From assembly GCF_030269485.1 (NCBI RefSeq), contig NZ_BSTL01000012.1, positions 62,001 to 126,000 on the forward strand: DNA of 64,000 nt. The letters are read 5' to 3'. The stretch comes from Actinoplanes sp. NBRC 103695 (GTDB lineage Bacteria; Actinomycetota; Actinomycetes; Mycobacteriales; Micromonosporaceae). A program made the translations under genes and the position numbers. The notes below the pieces were generated by a model that was not told the DNA's origin, did not search any database, and saw nothing but the letters and a program-made list of their open reading frames with translations. Of the stretch, positions 16,582 through 25,654 are shown one piece after another; position 1 is the stretch's first letter; the number at the start of each line of letters is the position of its first letter.

Positions 16582-19437
16582 ATGGCTTTGGATGGGCGCT
16601 TCGAGTACCGCGTCCTGGGGCCGCTGGAGGCGTTGTTCGGGGGCGTTGTCTTCCCGGTTGGCGGTCCCCGGCATCGAGCGTTGCTGGCGGCATTGCTGGT
16701 GCGGCCGAACGCGGTGGTGTCGGCGGATCAGCTGGCTGCGACGTTGTGGGAGCGGCCTCGGGCGCGGTCCAAGAACCTGGTCTACGGCCGGATCTCTGAG
16801 ATTCGTCTGGCGATGCGTCAGGCCAGTGGTGCGCGGGTGTCTGATTTGGAGACCCGCAGCACCGGTTATCTGTTGCGGGTCGGGCCGGACGCGCTGGATG
16901 TGCAGCGGTTCGAGAGTCTGGTCGCGGCGGGTTTGTCGGCTTTCGAGGCTGGTCGGCACGGTGAGGCGGCCGAGGCCCAGAGTGCGGCGCTCGCCTTGTG
17001 GCGGGGTCCGGCGTTGCCTGAGCTGACGCATCTGCCTGAGGCCGCGGCGGAGGTCGCGCGGCTGGATGAGTTGCGGATGCGCGCGGTGGAGGCGCGGATC
17101 GATGCGCTGCTGGCTGGTGGCCGACATCAGCAGGTCACGGCTGAGTTGGTTGCGTTGGTGGCTGAGCATCCGCTCAACGAGGGTTTGTGGGCGCGGTTGA
17201 TGTTGGCCCGTTACCGCGCGGGTCTGATGGGTGATGCCACCGCGACGTTCTCCGCGGCTCGCCGCCAGCTGGCCGAGCAACTCGGGGTGGAGCCGGGGGA
17301 GTCGTTGCAGCTTCTGTACCAGCAGATTTTGCGGCGTGATCCGGTGTTGATGGTGAGTGAGCGGGGTGGGGGTTCGGCTGTGCCGCAGTTGCGGTCGCGG
17401 TCGCTGACCAGTTTCGTCGGCCGAGACCCGGAGCTGGTGGCGGTGCGTGATCTGCTCCGGGCGCAGCGGTTGGTGACGATCACCGGTGTGGGCGGGGCGG
17501 GTAAGAGCAGGCTGGCGATCGAGGCGGCGTCGCAGGTCGGAGAGGCGGACGGGTGTCCGGTCTGGTTGGTCGAGCTGGCCGCGTTGGCGCAACCGGATCT
17601 GGTGGCCGATGCGGTCGGTGATGTGCTGGGGCTTGCGTCGCACGGCACGCGGCCTCGATTGGAGCTTGTCGAGGAGTATCTGAGTGGTACTCAGGGTTTG
17701 CTGGTTCTGGACAATGGTGAGCATCTGATCGATGCGGTTGCGGGGTTCGCTGTCCGGTTGCTTGCCGCCTGTCCCGGTCTGCGCATCCTGACGACCAGCC
17801 GGGAACGGCTCGGGGTCACCGGTGAAGTCCTACTGCCCCTGACCGGCCTGGCCCTTCCCGAGGCCGGGGCGGACACGCTGGAAGCGGCGCGGCAGAGTGC
17901 CGCCGTCCAACTGTTCATCACGCGGGCCGTCGCCGTCGATCCGGCCTTCGTGCTGACCGACGACACGGTGGCGGCCGTGACCGCGATCTGCCGGAGACTG
18001 GACGGCCTGCCGCTGGCCATCGAGCTGGCCGCCGCACAGGCCAACGCGTTCACCGTGACCCAGATGGGCGACCGCCTCGACGACCGCTTCACCCTGCTCA
18101 GCCACGGCAGCCGGACGGCCGAGCCCCGGCACCGGACGCTGCAGGCCGTGATCGACTGGAGCTACCGTCTTCTCGACGCCGACGAACGGCGCGTCTTCAC
18201 CCGGCTGAGCGTGTTCTCCGGCCGGTTCGACCTGGCCTCGGCCGAACAGCTCATCGACGACCTCCGCCAACCGGCCATGCTGCTGGCTGCGCTGGTCGAC
18301 AAGTCGCTGCTGCTGCGGGAGTCCGGCCGCTACCGGATGCTGGAAACCCTGCGCGCGTACGGATCCGAACGCCTCGCCGAGGAAGGTGAGCTCGCCACCA
18401 TCCGCAACCGGCACGCCTCGATCATGGCCGGGATGGCCGACGAGCTGGGCCGGCACTACCAGGGCGACCGCCGCGGCCGGACGGTGGATCAGCTCGGCTC
18501 GATGATGGACGAGTTCCGGGCCGCGATGGCATGGAGCGTTGCTGATGACGATGCCGAAACGGCCATGCGCATCGCGGCTGCCCTGGCCATCTACTGGCAT
18601 ATCACCGGGCAGTACGCGGTCGGCCGCCGTTGGCTGGAACATGCCCTGAACGGCCCTGGCCCCTCGTCGCCGGCCGTCCGCGCCCAGGCGTTGAGCGGGC
18701 TGACCGCGTTGACGTCGGTGACCGGCGACCTGGCGGCCACCACCGCCGCGGCCGAGGAGGCGGCCGAGTTGTTCGAACGGATCGGCGACCGGCGCGGGTA
18801 CGGCCTGGTGCTGCGCCGCCTCGCCACCGCCGAAACCATGGCCGGGCACCTCGACCGGGCCGAGAAGTTGCTGCCGACGGTGATCGACGCCGGGCGGGAG
18901 ACCGAGTGGCCGTGGCTGCTGGGCTGGGGCTACACGCTGATCGGGATGATCCGTGGCCTGCGGCGCGACACGGACGGCGTCGAACAACTGGCCGCCGCCG
19001 CCGAGGCGGTGCTGCTCGAGGCAGGCGACCCCGAGATCCTCGCCTACGCCCGGCTGGTCCGGGCCGAGGCGGCCCGCACCCTGTACGGACCGGCCGCCGG
19101 CGTCGGCTGGCTCTGCGACGGCCTCCGCGCCCTGGTCCGGGTGGAGATGCCGCTGAGCATCGCCCTGGGTCTGCAGTTCGCGATCCTGTTGCTGGTCGAC
19201 CTCGGGTGGTCTGGTCCGGAGCTGATGGTCCGCTCGGCCGCGCACGAGCTACGCCGCTGGACCGGCGGCGCCCCCTTCCCGACCCACCTCGAGCAACAGG
19301 AACGACGGCTCGCGTATCTGCGGGAGCGCCTGGGTGATGAGGAGTTCACCGCGCGCTGGGAGGCCGGGCGGGTGCGTCCGATCGGCGAGATCGTAGAAGA
19401 GGTGTGTCGCGAGCTGACCGACCGCGTGGGCTACTGA
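16582..19437 (+). CDS. AfsR/SARP-family regulator with NB-ARC ATPase and helical repeats
   Basis: A 951-residue pathway-type activator. Domains: OmpR-type winged helix (about residues 5-95), bacterial transcriptional activation domain (about 100-245), linker, NB-ARC NTPase with P-loop GVGGAGKSR (about 301-309) and Walker B-like LLVLDNGEH, then TPR-like helices to the C-terminus. ATG 16582 is chosen because it puts the winged helix at the N-terminus; a longer frame to 16363 is open but unconvincing. Such proteins activate secondary-metabolite or developmental genes. Codon choice changes abruptly near 17760: G/T-ended codons are frequent before it and C-ended codons dominate after it, hinting at a mosaic origin. 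Confidence 0.88.
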   Translation: MALDGRFEYRVLGPLEALFGGVVFPVGGPRHRALLAALLVRPNAVVSADQLAATLWERPRARSKNLVYGRISEIRLAMRQASGARVSDLETRSTGYLLRVGPDALDVQRFESLVAAGLSAFEAGRHGEAAEAQSAALALWRGPALPELTHLPEAAAEVARLDELRMRAVEARIDALLAGGRHQQVTAELVALVAEHPLNEGLWARLMLARYRAGLMGDATATFSAARRQLAEQLGVEPGESLQLLYQQILRRDPVLMVSERGGGSAVPQLRSRSLTSFVGRDPELVAVRDLLRAQRLVTITGVGGAGKSRLAIEAASQVGEADGCPVWLVELAALAQPDLVADAVGDVLGLASHGTRPRLELVEEYLSGTQGLLVLDNGEHLIDAVAGFAVRLLAACPGLRILTTSRERLGVTGEVLLPLTGLALPEAGADTLEAARQSAAVQLFITRAVAVDPAFVLTDDTVAAVTAICRRLDGLPLAIELAAAQANAFTVTQMGDRLDDRFTLLSHGSRTAEPRHRTLQAVIDWSYRLLDADERRVFTRLSVFSGRFDLASAEQLIDDLRQPAMLLAALVDKSLLLRESGRYRMLETLRAYGSERLAEEGELATIRNRHASIMAGMADELGRHYQGDRRGRTVDQLGSMMDEFRAAMAWSVADDDAETAMRIAAALAIYWHITGQYAVGRRWLEHALNGPGPSSPAVRAQALSGLTALTSVTGDLAATTAAAEEAAELFERIGDRRGYGLVLRRLATAETMAGHLDRAEKLLPTVIDAGRETEWPWLLGWGYTLIGMIRGLRRDTDGVEQLAAAAEAVLLEAGDPEILAYARLVRAEAARTLYGPAAGVGWLCDGLRALVRVEMPLSIALGLQFAILLLVDLGWSGPELMVRSAAHELRRWTGGAPFPTHLEQQERRLAYLRERLGDEEFTARWEAGRVRPIGEIVEEVCRELTDRVGY

Positions 19438-19574
19438 GCCTGTGCCTGAAGACGGACCGGACAAAGTGCGACTGATCCATTTCATCTCGAGGGTGCAGGT
19501 CGCGGGCGGCACGGGAGGCTGATGTCCAACCCAGGACTTGGTTCTGAACCACCTCGCCGGCCCTCATCCGAATT

Positions 19575-19795
19575 CGCCGCCGGCGCCTCGAGCCTCACCG
19601 TCAGTCCGTGCTCGCGCTGGCTCACCTGCGCAACGGCAACACCCTGCCCCGCCTGACCGCCGGCTTCGAGATCGGCGTCATGAAGGCCTGGCGTCACGTC
19701 CGCGAGGGGCATCGACCTGCTCGCCGCGACCGCCGACGACTTGGCCACCGTGATGACGGAGACCAGGCTGCTCGCCTACACGCGAAACAGCCGCA
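19575..19795 (+). pseudogene. IS5-type transposase fragment (HTH region) with frameshift
   Basis: Plus-strand frame reads LALAHLRNGNTLPRLTAGF, then WRHVREG, and after a one-base insertion continues GIDLLAATADDLATVM and TRLLAY. This is the N-terminal helix-turn-helix domain of DDE_Tnp_4-type IS5 transposases. The catalytic domain is absent and no flanking repeats are seen. Confidence 0.65.
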
Positions 19796-20172
19796 GTCCC
19801 ATTGGCACGCCTTTCGGCCTTCCCTGCCACGCCTTTCTAATCGCCGGCGAGCGCCGCACGACAACTGACGCACGATGTAACTCCGCGTGCAGGCACTGGA
19901 TCCGAACTCGCGCCTAACGGATCCGCTACTCGCGCTCAGGACCGCCCGATCCGTGTCGGTGCGCTGAGCCTGGCATGACTCGAGCGCATCGACCTCACCG
20001 CGGGGTCGTTCGGGCAGTGTCATCGACGCGCAGTTGATCAGCAAGTCGGCGCGTGACCATGATGGCAGCCGTGGTCTCTGTCCCTGGTCCCTGGCGCGAC
20101 ACCACCGAGGATCGTGAACCGGTAGGCCGTCAGGTGCGTCCGTTGTCTGGTGTGGATTTCATAGGAGGAACA
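19796..20172 (+). other. Gene-free spacer before the Ddn-type reductase
   Basis: I see no convincing coding frame or repeat here. The last part must contain the promoter and the AGGAGG ribosome site at 20163-20168 of the next gene. Confidence 0.4.
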
Positions 20173-20643
20173 ATGCGCGACCTTTACGATCTTGCCGCCC
20201 GCGCCACTGCCGATCCGACCGGCGCCGTTGTCGCGGAGTTGAATAACCACGTCATCGAGGAGTTTCGAGCGAGCTCCGGCAAGGTCGCCGGCCCTTTCGC
20301 CAGCCAAGATCTGCTGCTGCTTCACCATCGTGGCGCAAAGACCGGGGGTGAACGCGTGAATCCGCTCGGCTATCTACGTCACCAGGACACGCTGTTTATC
20401 GTGGCCTCGTCGGGTGCTGCCGCGACCAACCCGTCTTGGTATCACAACATCAAAGCGCACCCGGAGATCACCATCGAGGTCGGAGCCGAGACGATGGCTG
20501 TGGTCGCATACGAGCTTTCCGATGACGAACGCTCGTCCGTGTGGCCGGTGTTCACGGCCCGCTATCCAGCGCTGACCCAGTACGAGAAATCCACCTCCAG
20601 GCGGATGCCTGTTTTTCGACTGGCCCTGGCCGATAACGCTTAA
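20173..20643 (+). CDS. Deazaflavin (F420)-dependent nitroreductase-like protein, DUF385/Ddn family
   Basis: A 156-residue split-beta-barrel protein. LLLLHHRGAKTGGERVNPL is the F420-binding signature of the Ddn group and SWYHNIKAHPEITIEV the second conserved block. The AGGAGG ribosome site 4 bases before ATG 20173 fixes the start, although the frame is open further upstream. Known members reduce nitroimidazoles, quinones or unknown substrates with F420H2. No F420 biosynthesis gene is nearby. Monocistronic. Confidence 0.87.
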   Translation: MRDLYDLAARATADPTGAVVAELNNHVIEEFRASSGKVAGPFASQDLLLLHHRGAKTGGERVNPLGYLRHQDTLFIVASSGAAATNPSWYHNIKAHPEITIEVGAETMAVVAYELSDDERSSVWPVFTARYPALTQYEKSTSRRMPVFRLALADNA

Positions 20644-20879
20644 GGGATGATGTGCGCCGGCCAGTAACCGGTCCGTACCGACTTTCAATCCTTGATCCAT
20701 CGTAAATGCTCTGCTTCGTAGACGGGCTCGGCGCTGCTCCACGAAAACCGTGTTCCATTGGTTTCTGTTCGCGGCTCGGCGACGTCGACGTGTGTGGCAG
20801 GCAAAGCGTCTACGACTCGCTGCGCGACGCCGGGTGTCATGTAGTGGTGCCGCAGAGACAGCGATTCGAGGTGAATGAG

Positions 20880-21380
20880 CGATTGACCGGTGGTTCGGGA
20901 GCGTTGGCCGTCGCCGCCGCAGAGCGCGGATATCAGGTCACGAGCGTAGAGATGTCGCCGATGACGGCCACCTATCTCGCCGGCCGCCTGGCACCGTACG
21001 GCGGCTCCACGGGAATGCTGGTCGATCCACAGGCTATGCCCTACGAGGCGGACACATTCGACGCTGCGTTCTCGGTCCTCAAGCTGCTGAGCCTCGGTCC
21101 CATCAGCGTCGGTGCCACTCGAGAAATGTGCCGAGTGGTCCGGCCCGGCGGGACCATCGCCGTGGCGCATTGGGCTGTCGCCCATGCCTCACCGGTACAC
21201 AAGATTCTCGTCGACGCCTCGCGTGATCTCGACGATCCGCGAATCTCCGGCGAGAGGGCTCGACTCGAAGGCGCGCTGATTGAGCGGCTGCGGCGTATCC
21301 AGAAAGGACTCGAGCCCAATCCGCAGGCCCAGTTCAACGTCGTCTACGCCGAAGTTCCGGGCACCGCATCCGCTCACTAG
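20880..21380 (+). pseudogene. Decayed SAM-dependent methyltransferase, relative of the 58.7 kb gene
   Basis: The frame from about 20880 reads AAERGYQVTSVEMSPMTATY, LAGRLAPYGG, VVRPGGTIAVAHWA and ends AQFNVVYAEVPG. It parallels the intact methyltransferase at 58725 (AAERGFRVDGIDISPLQADY, LAGRLHPYTG, VVRPGGPVAVAHWA). Motif I, which should read LLDHGAGTGG, is reduced to NERLTGGSG. The N-terminal 40-50 residues are missing and about 60 residues before the C-terminus are deleted. An upstream ATG at 20706 would give an open frame, but its first 60 residues are unrelated. Confidence 0.65.
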
Positions 21381-21493
21381 TTCCCGTTTTTCATTCGAAC
21401 GAGTCGCCATCGCGGGGTGCGCCGGTGGCGAAGAGTTCGTGACGCTTGCCAGTCACTTGCTCGAACAACGACTGTTCCGATCGAGGTGCGGCG

Positions 21494-21528
21494 TTCCCGG
21501 CGGCAGATCAGGCGGCTGCCGCCGGGAA
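21494..21528. terminator. Strong hairpin between convergent genes
   Basis: TTCCCGGCGGCAG and CTGCCGCCGGGAA are perfect 13-base arms around a 9-base loop, 47 bases beyond the stop of the minus-strand DUF4395 gene and after the plus-strand methyltransferase relic. No long T-run, as usual in actinomycetes. Most likely a bidirectional terminator. Confidence 0.7.
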
Positions 21529-21574
21529 GGTGTCCGCTGAGCACGGATGTGAGCGCTTCCGGGCGCCGGGCAGG

Positions 21575-22069
21575 TCAGGTGGTGAGCCGCCGGATCAACA
21601 GGTACATCGTGCAGCCCAGGCAGTAACCGAAGGCGGCATTCAGGAATGAAGCCATCAGGCCGAGTGCGGCAGCGATGATGCCGAGTGCCGGTATGTCGGT
21701 GAAGAATCCGACGGCGGCCACGGCCGCGAAGGCGAAACCCACGGTCTGTGCGAAGCGTACGGGCGCTGCCGGCTCAAGCTCGGCAGGTGGCTCGAGGCGG
21801 GGGAGCAGCACCTTGCGAAAGACGTGCGAATACGGGCCGTTACCCGGGGAGAGTGCGGTCAGTGCGAAGACCACGGCTTGGAAGACTGCTGGCCAGGCCC
21901 ACCCGGTAATCAGTACAACGGCGAACATGATGCTGCCGATTGTGGCGCCGAAACGAACGCCACGCGGATCGAGTTCCATGGCGACGAGCGTGTCATGAAA
22001 GGGGCGGCCCGCACTCATGGGGATTTTCACTGACGCGCCAATGAACCGGGTCCGTGTCCGAGCCGTCAT
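21575..22069 (-). CDS. DUF4395 integral membrane protein
   Basis: A 164-residue membrane protein. After ELDPRGVRFGATIGS it has about four hydrophobic segments and ends AFGYCLGCTMYLLIRR, the Cys-x-x-Cys signature of DUF4395. Family function is unknown; members are often linked to thiosulfate or redox genes. ATG 22069 lies 7 bases after the stop of the upstream gene, indicating an operon; ATG 22018 would give a more typical N-terminus. A 13-bp hairpin follows. Confidence 0.8.
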   Translation of the reverse strand: MTARTRTRFIGASVKIPMSAGRPFHDTLVAMELDPRGVRFGATIGSIMFAVVLITGWAWPAVFQAVVFALTALSPGNGPYSHVFRKVLLPRLEPPAELEPAAPVRFAQTVGFAFAAVAAVGFFTDIPALGIIAAALGLMASFLNAAFGYCLGCTMYLLIRRLTT

Positions 22070-22076
22070 TCAGTTT

Positions 22077-22553
22077 CTACATGCTGCTGAGGGCGAGAGC
22101 GAAGGCCGCTCCGGACGCGGCGAGCAGGCAGCCGAGTGCCCCGCCCGTGACCAGCAGCGCGGGACGTGTCCGCAGGCGGAGCCGGAGCAGTAGGTAGGCG
22201 CCGGTCGCGCCGAGGAAGGCGAGCACGCCGAGATAGGACACGAAGGCGAAGCTCAGGCCGATCAAGGCGGCGGCCGCGATGGCCACCGACACCGTCTTTC
22301 GCCGGTCGAGGTCACGTGCCAAGGCCAGGTAGGTGACCGCACCGACGAGCAGCAGGACGGCGACCGCGGCCGCGGCGACGCTGGCCTGAGCCAGCAGGAC
22401 GATCAGAAAAAGAGCGGCCGCGATGCCGGCGGTCGCGCCGGCGCCCGCTGTCGCCGCCGGACGGAAGCCGCGCCTCGCCAGGAGCGCGAGGAAGGTGACA
22501 CCGCCGGAATAGAGGGCGGCCACAATGAAGAGAATTGCCAGCGAGAGATCCAT
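22077..22553 (-). CDS. Small hydrophobic membrane protein of unknown function
   Basis: A 158-residue protein made almost entirely of five or six hydrophobic helices of Ala/Leu/Val, with short Arg-rich loops (LARRGF, ARDLDRRK, RLRLRTRP). I do not recognise a family. ATG 22553 is chosen because the hydrophobic pattern starts there; there is no strong ribosome site and a much longer frame is open upstream. It is followed closely by the DUF4395 gene. Confidence 0.6.
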   Translation of the reverse strand: MDLSLAILFIVAALYSGGVTFLALLARRGFRPAATAGAGATAGIAAALFLIVLLAQASVAAAAVAVLLLVGAVTYLALARDLDRRKTVSVAIAAAALIGLSFAFVSYLGVLAFLGATGAYLLLRLRLRTRPALLVTGGALGCLLAASGAAFALALSSM

Positions 22554-22621
22554 GGCGCTGATCGTAGAACAATGGTGCACGGGTATTTCAGGGCATGAAT
22601 TGGTGTATGAAAGCGGCGGCC

Positions 22622-23419
22622 TCAGCCAGGCTGTTCGGGTTGGTCCGTTAAAGATGGCGTGCGGGTTGAGAGCAGTTCCGACAACACGGTAGGCAGCATG
22701 ACGGCGGCGGCGCGGGTGTACCCGAGGCTGGAGGGGTGGAAGCGGTCGTGGCCGAACATGCGTTCCGGGTCGGCCTCGAAGTAGGGGTTGAGCAAGGAGG
22801 ACAACGACACGGCGGCGCCCCCGGCGCGGATCACCTCGACTGTTTGAGCCGCCGCCAGCCGTCTGCTCAGGAACCGTGCCAGCCAGCGGATCGGCGGCCG
22901 GAACGGCGGCAGCACGCCGAGGTCGGGGCAGGTCCCGACGACGACCTTGGCGCCGGCTGCCCGTAACCGGCGCACCTCGGCGCCGAGCTGTCGGGCGAGA
23001 TCGCGCTGGGCCGACAGAGTGGTGACGTCGTTCGCGCCGATGAAGATGACGGCCATGTCCGGTGCCAGGCCGATGGCCCGGTCCACCTGATGGCGCAGAT
23101 CGGGAGTCTCCGAACCCATCACCGCCAGAGTGTGGGCCGTGACCCGTCGCCCGACGCGCCGAGATATCCCGGCCGCCAGCAGCGCAGCCGGGATGTCCCG
23201 CGAACGCTCGGCACCATAGCCGGCCGCGAAGGAGTCGCCGAGCAGCACCAGGGTGAGCGGGCCGTGCGATGTTCGCCGACCGGAACTCGCGTCTCCTCGT
23301 GGCGGCGGATCGAGCGGTACCGGGATCCCACGCCGGGTGAACACCATCTGCCAGCCGATCGTGGCCGCCGCTATTGCGGGGACGCCGAGAAGCGGAACGG
23401 CCAGAAGGAGAGTCAGCAC
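22622..23419 (-). CDS. SGNH/GDSL-type esterase with N-terminal membrane anchor
   Basis: A 265-residue hydrolase. One N-terminal hydrophobic helix (LLLAVPLLGVPAIAAATIGW) is followed by block I LVLLGDSFAAGYG with the nucleophile Ser. Block III is IFIGANDV with the Asn and block V is DRFHPSSLG with the Asp-His pair. Probably membrane-anchored with the catalytic domain outside. Shares strand with the two membrane-protein genes downstream, but a 68-base gap leaves operon structure uncertain. Confidence 0.85.
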   Translation of the reverse strand: MLTLLLAVPLLGVPAIAAATIGWQMVFTRRGIPVPLDPPPRGDASSGRRTSHGPLTLVLLGDSFAAGYGAERSRDIPAALLAAGISRRVGRRVTAHTLAVMGSETPDLRHQVDRAIGLAPDMAVIFIGANDVTTLSAQRDLARQLGAEVRRLRAAGAKVVVGTCPDLGVLPPFRPPIRWLARFLSRRLAAAQTVEVIRAGGAAVSLSSLLNPYFEADPERMFGHDRFHPSSLGYTRAAAVMLPTVLSELLSTRTPSLTDQPEQPG

Positions 23420-23489
23420 GCGTCAGCCCTACGCACAGTTTTCCCTTCATTCGATCGGCGTCGGCCAACCTCTGGGAGAGGAGAGGTTC

Positions 23490-23765
23490 GAATTGACCGA
23501 GGACGCCTCGTCGTCCAAGCCCGCGACCAGCCGCGCGTTGGGTCGACTGCGGCGAGCGATGAACGACCCGATCATGGTCCGGGCGGGACGAAGGCTCGTG
23601 CCGGCACCGTTCGCACTCCGTTCCAGAGTCCAGGTAAGAGCGCTTCTCGAAACGGCCACCCAGTTGCCGACCACCCACGCCGGCAACCCCTTCACCTGGC
23701 GGCGCACATTCGCCATCCGCATCAACGACGGGCTCACCCCAGTCGTCAGCTGTCCTCGCGAATGA
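23490..23765 (+). pseudogene. LysR-family regulator, N-terminal fragment
   Basis: Plus-strand frame reads SSSKPATSRALGRLRRAMND, then MVRAGRRLVPAPFALRSRV, the recognition helix and wing of a LysR protein, then a few residues of the effector domain before a stop overlapping the GMC gene. The first helix (residues 1-20) and the ligand domain are absent. Broken gene. Confidence 0.65.
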
Positions 23766-25356
23766 GCTCAGCGGCGCGTTCGGCCACGGCGATGGCGGTG
23801 CTGTGGGTGTTCGCACGCACGATGGTGGGAAACACCGACGTGTCGGCGATGTGGAGGCCTCGCAGGCCGCGGACCTGCAGGCGGGGCGTGCACACGGCTG
23901 TTTCGTCCAGTCCGATCTTGGCGGTGCCCACCGGGTGGTAGTAGGAACCGGTCGTCCCGCGGATGAAGTCCTCCGTCTGTTCGCGGTCGGCGTCCAGGGC
24001 CAGACCCAGCATCGGGCCGAGGTGACTGCCGAGCGGGTCTGTCGTGAAGATCTGCTGGAGTTGCTGGAGACCGGCGGTCATCCGGGTGAGGTCGTTGGGC
24101 GCGGACAGGTAGCCAGGATCAACTCGGGGCGTGTCGTGGAAGTCGGAGCTGGCCAGCCGCACGGTGCCGACGCTGTCGGGGGCGAGCAGGCCGACCACGC
24201 CGAGCACCGCCCCGCCCAGGGTCGCGGCGAGCACCGGCCCCACCATCGCGGCCAGCGCATCACCGCGCAGCGTCGGCGTGATGACCAGGTGCAGGTCAGG
24301 CCCGGACCCGGCATCCGAGCTGCGCACAGCGGCCAGGGCCTGCCCCGAGGAGGACAGCGGTCCTCGCTGCATCAGCCGGTACGAGCTCTCCGGATCGTCC
24401 TCACGTGGTCCCGGCGCGTCCAGCACTGGCCACAGCGTGGGAAGCAGCGGATGGTCCCGCAGGTTTCCGCCCACGCCCGGCAGGTCCACGATCACGGGCA
24501 CACCGACTTCCCGCAGATGATCGGCAGGCCCGACACCGGAGAGCATGAGCAGCTTGGGGGTGTGAATCGCACCCGCGGCGAGCACGACACCGCGCCGTAC
24601 GAGGATCTCGGTCCCGCCGTCAGTTCCACATCGGACGCCGGTCACCTGGCCGTTCTCGATGATGAGTGACGTGACCGGGCATTCGACTCGTACATCGAGG
24701 TTGTCTCGGTCGATCGCCTCGGCGAGGTAGCCGGTGACGACGCTCGACCGGCGTCCGGCCCGGATGTTGCCGGGCACCAGGCCTGCTGCGATGCGACGCT
24801 CGCCATTGAGATCATCGCTGACCGGGATCCCGAGCTTCTCGCACGACTCCAGGAAAGCCGGCGTGAGCGGCGCGATGTATCGGGGAGTCGACACCGCGAT
24901 CGGGCCGCCGGCACCATGCCAAGGCCCGGCCCCGAGCTCGTGGTCCTCGCTCGCCCGCAGATAGGGCGCGATGTTCTCCCAGGACCATCCGAGGGCGCCA
25001 CTGCTGGACCAGCCGTCGAAATCGCCCGGTTGGCCCTGCAACCATCCCAGCGTATTGACGCTGCTCCCTCCGCCGAGGCCACGCCCGGTCATCAGCGACA
25101 GCGCGCGACCGCCGAGACCAGTCTGAGCGACGGTCAAGTTCTCATGAACCGACGCCCCCTGCTGGAGAACGGGCGCAAGAGCCGGAGTGGACACCAGGTG
25201 CTCGTCCAGCACGGGACCGGCCTCCAGCAGGATCACCGTCCGCCGGGAATCCTCGGCCAACCGCGACGCCACGACGCAGCCGGCCGCCCCCGCACCCACG
25301 ACGACGTGGTCGACGACAGCGGGTAGGCCGGCTGTTCCGGCGTTGATCGATTCCAT
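23746..25356 (-). CDS. GMC-family FAD oxidoreductase (choline-dehydrogenase-like)
   Basis: A 536-residue flavoprotein alcohol oxidase or dehydrogenase. VVGAGAAGCVVASRLAED is the FAD Rossmann motif (about residue 19). LMTGRGLGGGSSVNTLGW is GMC signature 1, VLAAGAIHTPKLLMLSGVG signature 2. YYHPVGTAKIG carries the catalytic His, and RANTHSTAIAVAERAAELI the second His/Asn position and the C-terminal close. ATG 25356 is the natural start for the Rossmann motif position. Divergent from the peptidase gene at 25655. Substrate unknown. Confidence 0.88.
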   Translation of the reverse strand: MESINAGTAGLPAVVDHVVVGAGAAGCVVASRLAEDSRRTVILLEAGPVLDEHLVSTPALAPVLQQGASVHENLTVAQTGLGGRALSLMTGRGLGGGSSVNTLGWLQGQPGDFDGWSSSGALGWSWENIAPYLRASEDHELGAGPWHGAGGPIAVSTPRYIAPLTPAFLESCEKLGIPVSDDLNGERRIAAGLVPGNIRAGRRSSVVTGYLAEAIDRDNLDVRVECPVTSLIIENGQVTGVRCGTDGGTEILVRRGVVLAAGAIHTPKLLMLSGVGPADHLREVGVPVIVDLPGVGGNLRDHPLLPTLWPVLDAPGPREDDPESSYRLMQRGPLSSSGQALAAVRSSDAGSGPDLHLVITPTLRGDALAAMVGPVLAATLGGAVLGVVGLLAPDSVGTVRLASSDFHDTPRVDPGYLSAPNDLTRMTAGLQQLQQIFTTDPLGSHLGPMLGLALDADREQTEDFIRGTTGSYYHPVGTAKIGLDETAVCTPRLQVRGLRGLHIADTSVFPTIVRANTHSTAIAVAERAAELIREDS

Positions 25357-25575
25357 GCCCGCAGGTCTACCGACCCGGCATCGAAGCGAACAAGCAGCCG
25401 GTGAACTAGGGCAACAGGTCGGGACTAACTCGTCGAGTAGTGGACGGGCAGCGAAGGGGCGCGGCAACGGCTCGCCGCCGCCGCCAGGATCCTGGCCCGG
25501 CGGCGAGAAGAGGACCGGGTGCAGCGCCGTGAGGAAGTCTTGTCCGGGTCCTGATCGGAGGGCTTGCCCACCGCC

Positions 25576-25654
25576 GGTGTGGTACCTGGGTAGCACGGCG
25601 GGAGGGCACCGCGGGTGGATGGCGGAGCCGTTCCGTCTCCGTAGTTTCAAAGCC
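25576..25654 (+). promoter_or_regulatory. Promoter cassette shared with the ABC transporter at 37.5 kb
   Basis: The 79 bases before ATG 25655 match the 78 bases before ATG 37596 along the whole length, by eye about 80 percent. Shared blocks include TGTGGTACCT, CGGGAGGGCACCG, GGGTGGATGGCG and CCGTAG. The other copy has a 10+10 inverted repeat around GGTACC; here the right arm is eroded. The conserved block up to the start codon suggests a common regulator or a duplicated leader. Confidence 0.6.

Noticed and set aside
16567..17724. A 385-codon open frame antisense to the SARP gene
   Set aside because: The sense strand encodes a clear winged helix, BTAD and P-loop; the antisense protein is Arg/Gln/His-rich with no motif. 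It is a by-product of G/T-ended codons on the sense strand.
22077..23816. A 579-codon minus-strand frame covering the GDSL esterase region
   Set aside because: Only the last 158 codons look like a real membrane protein; the rest is antiphase to the esterase with its GDSF, GAND and FHPSS blocks.
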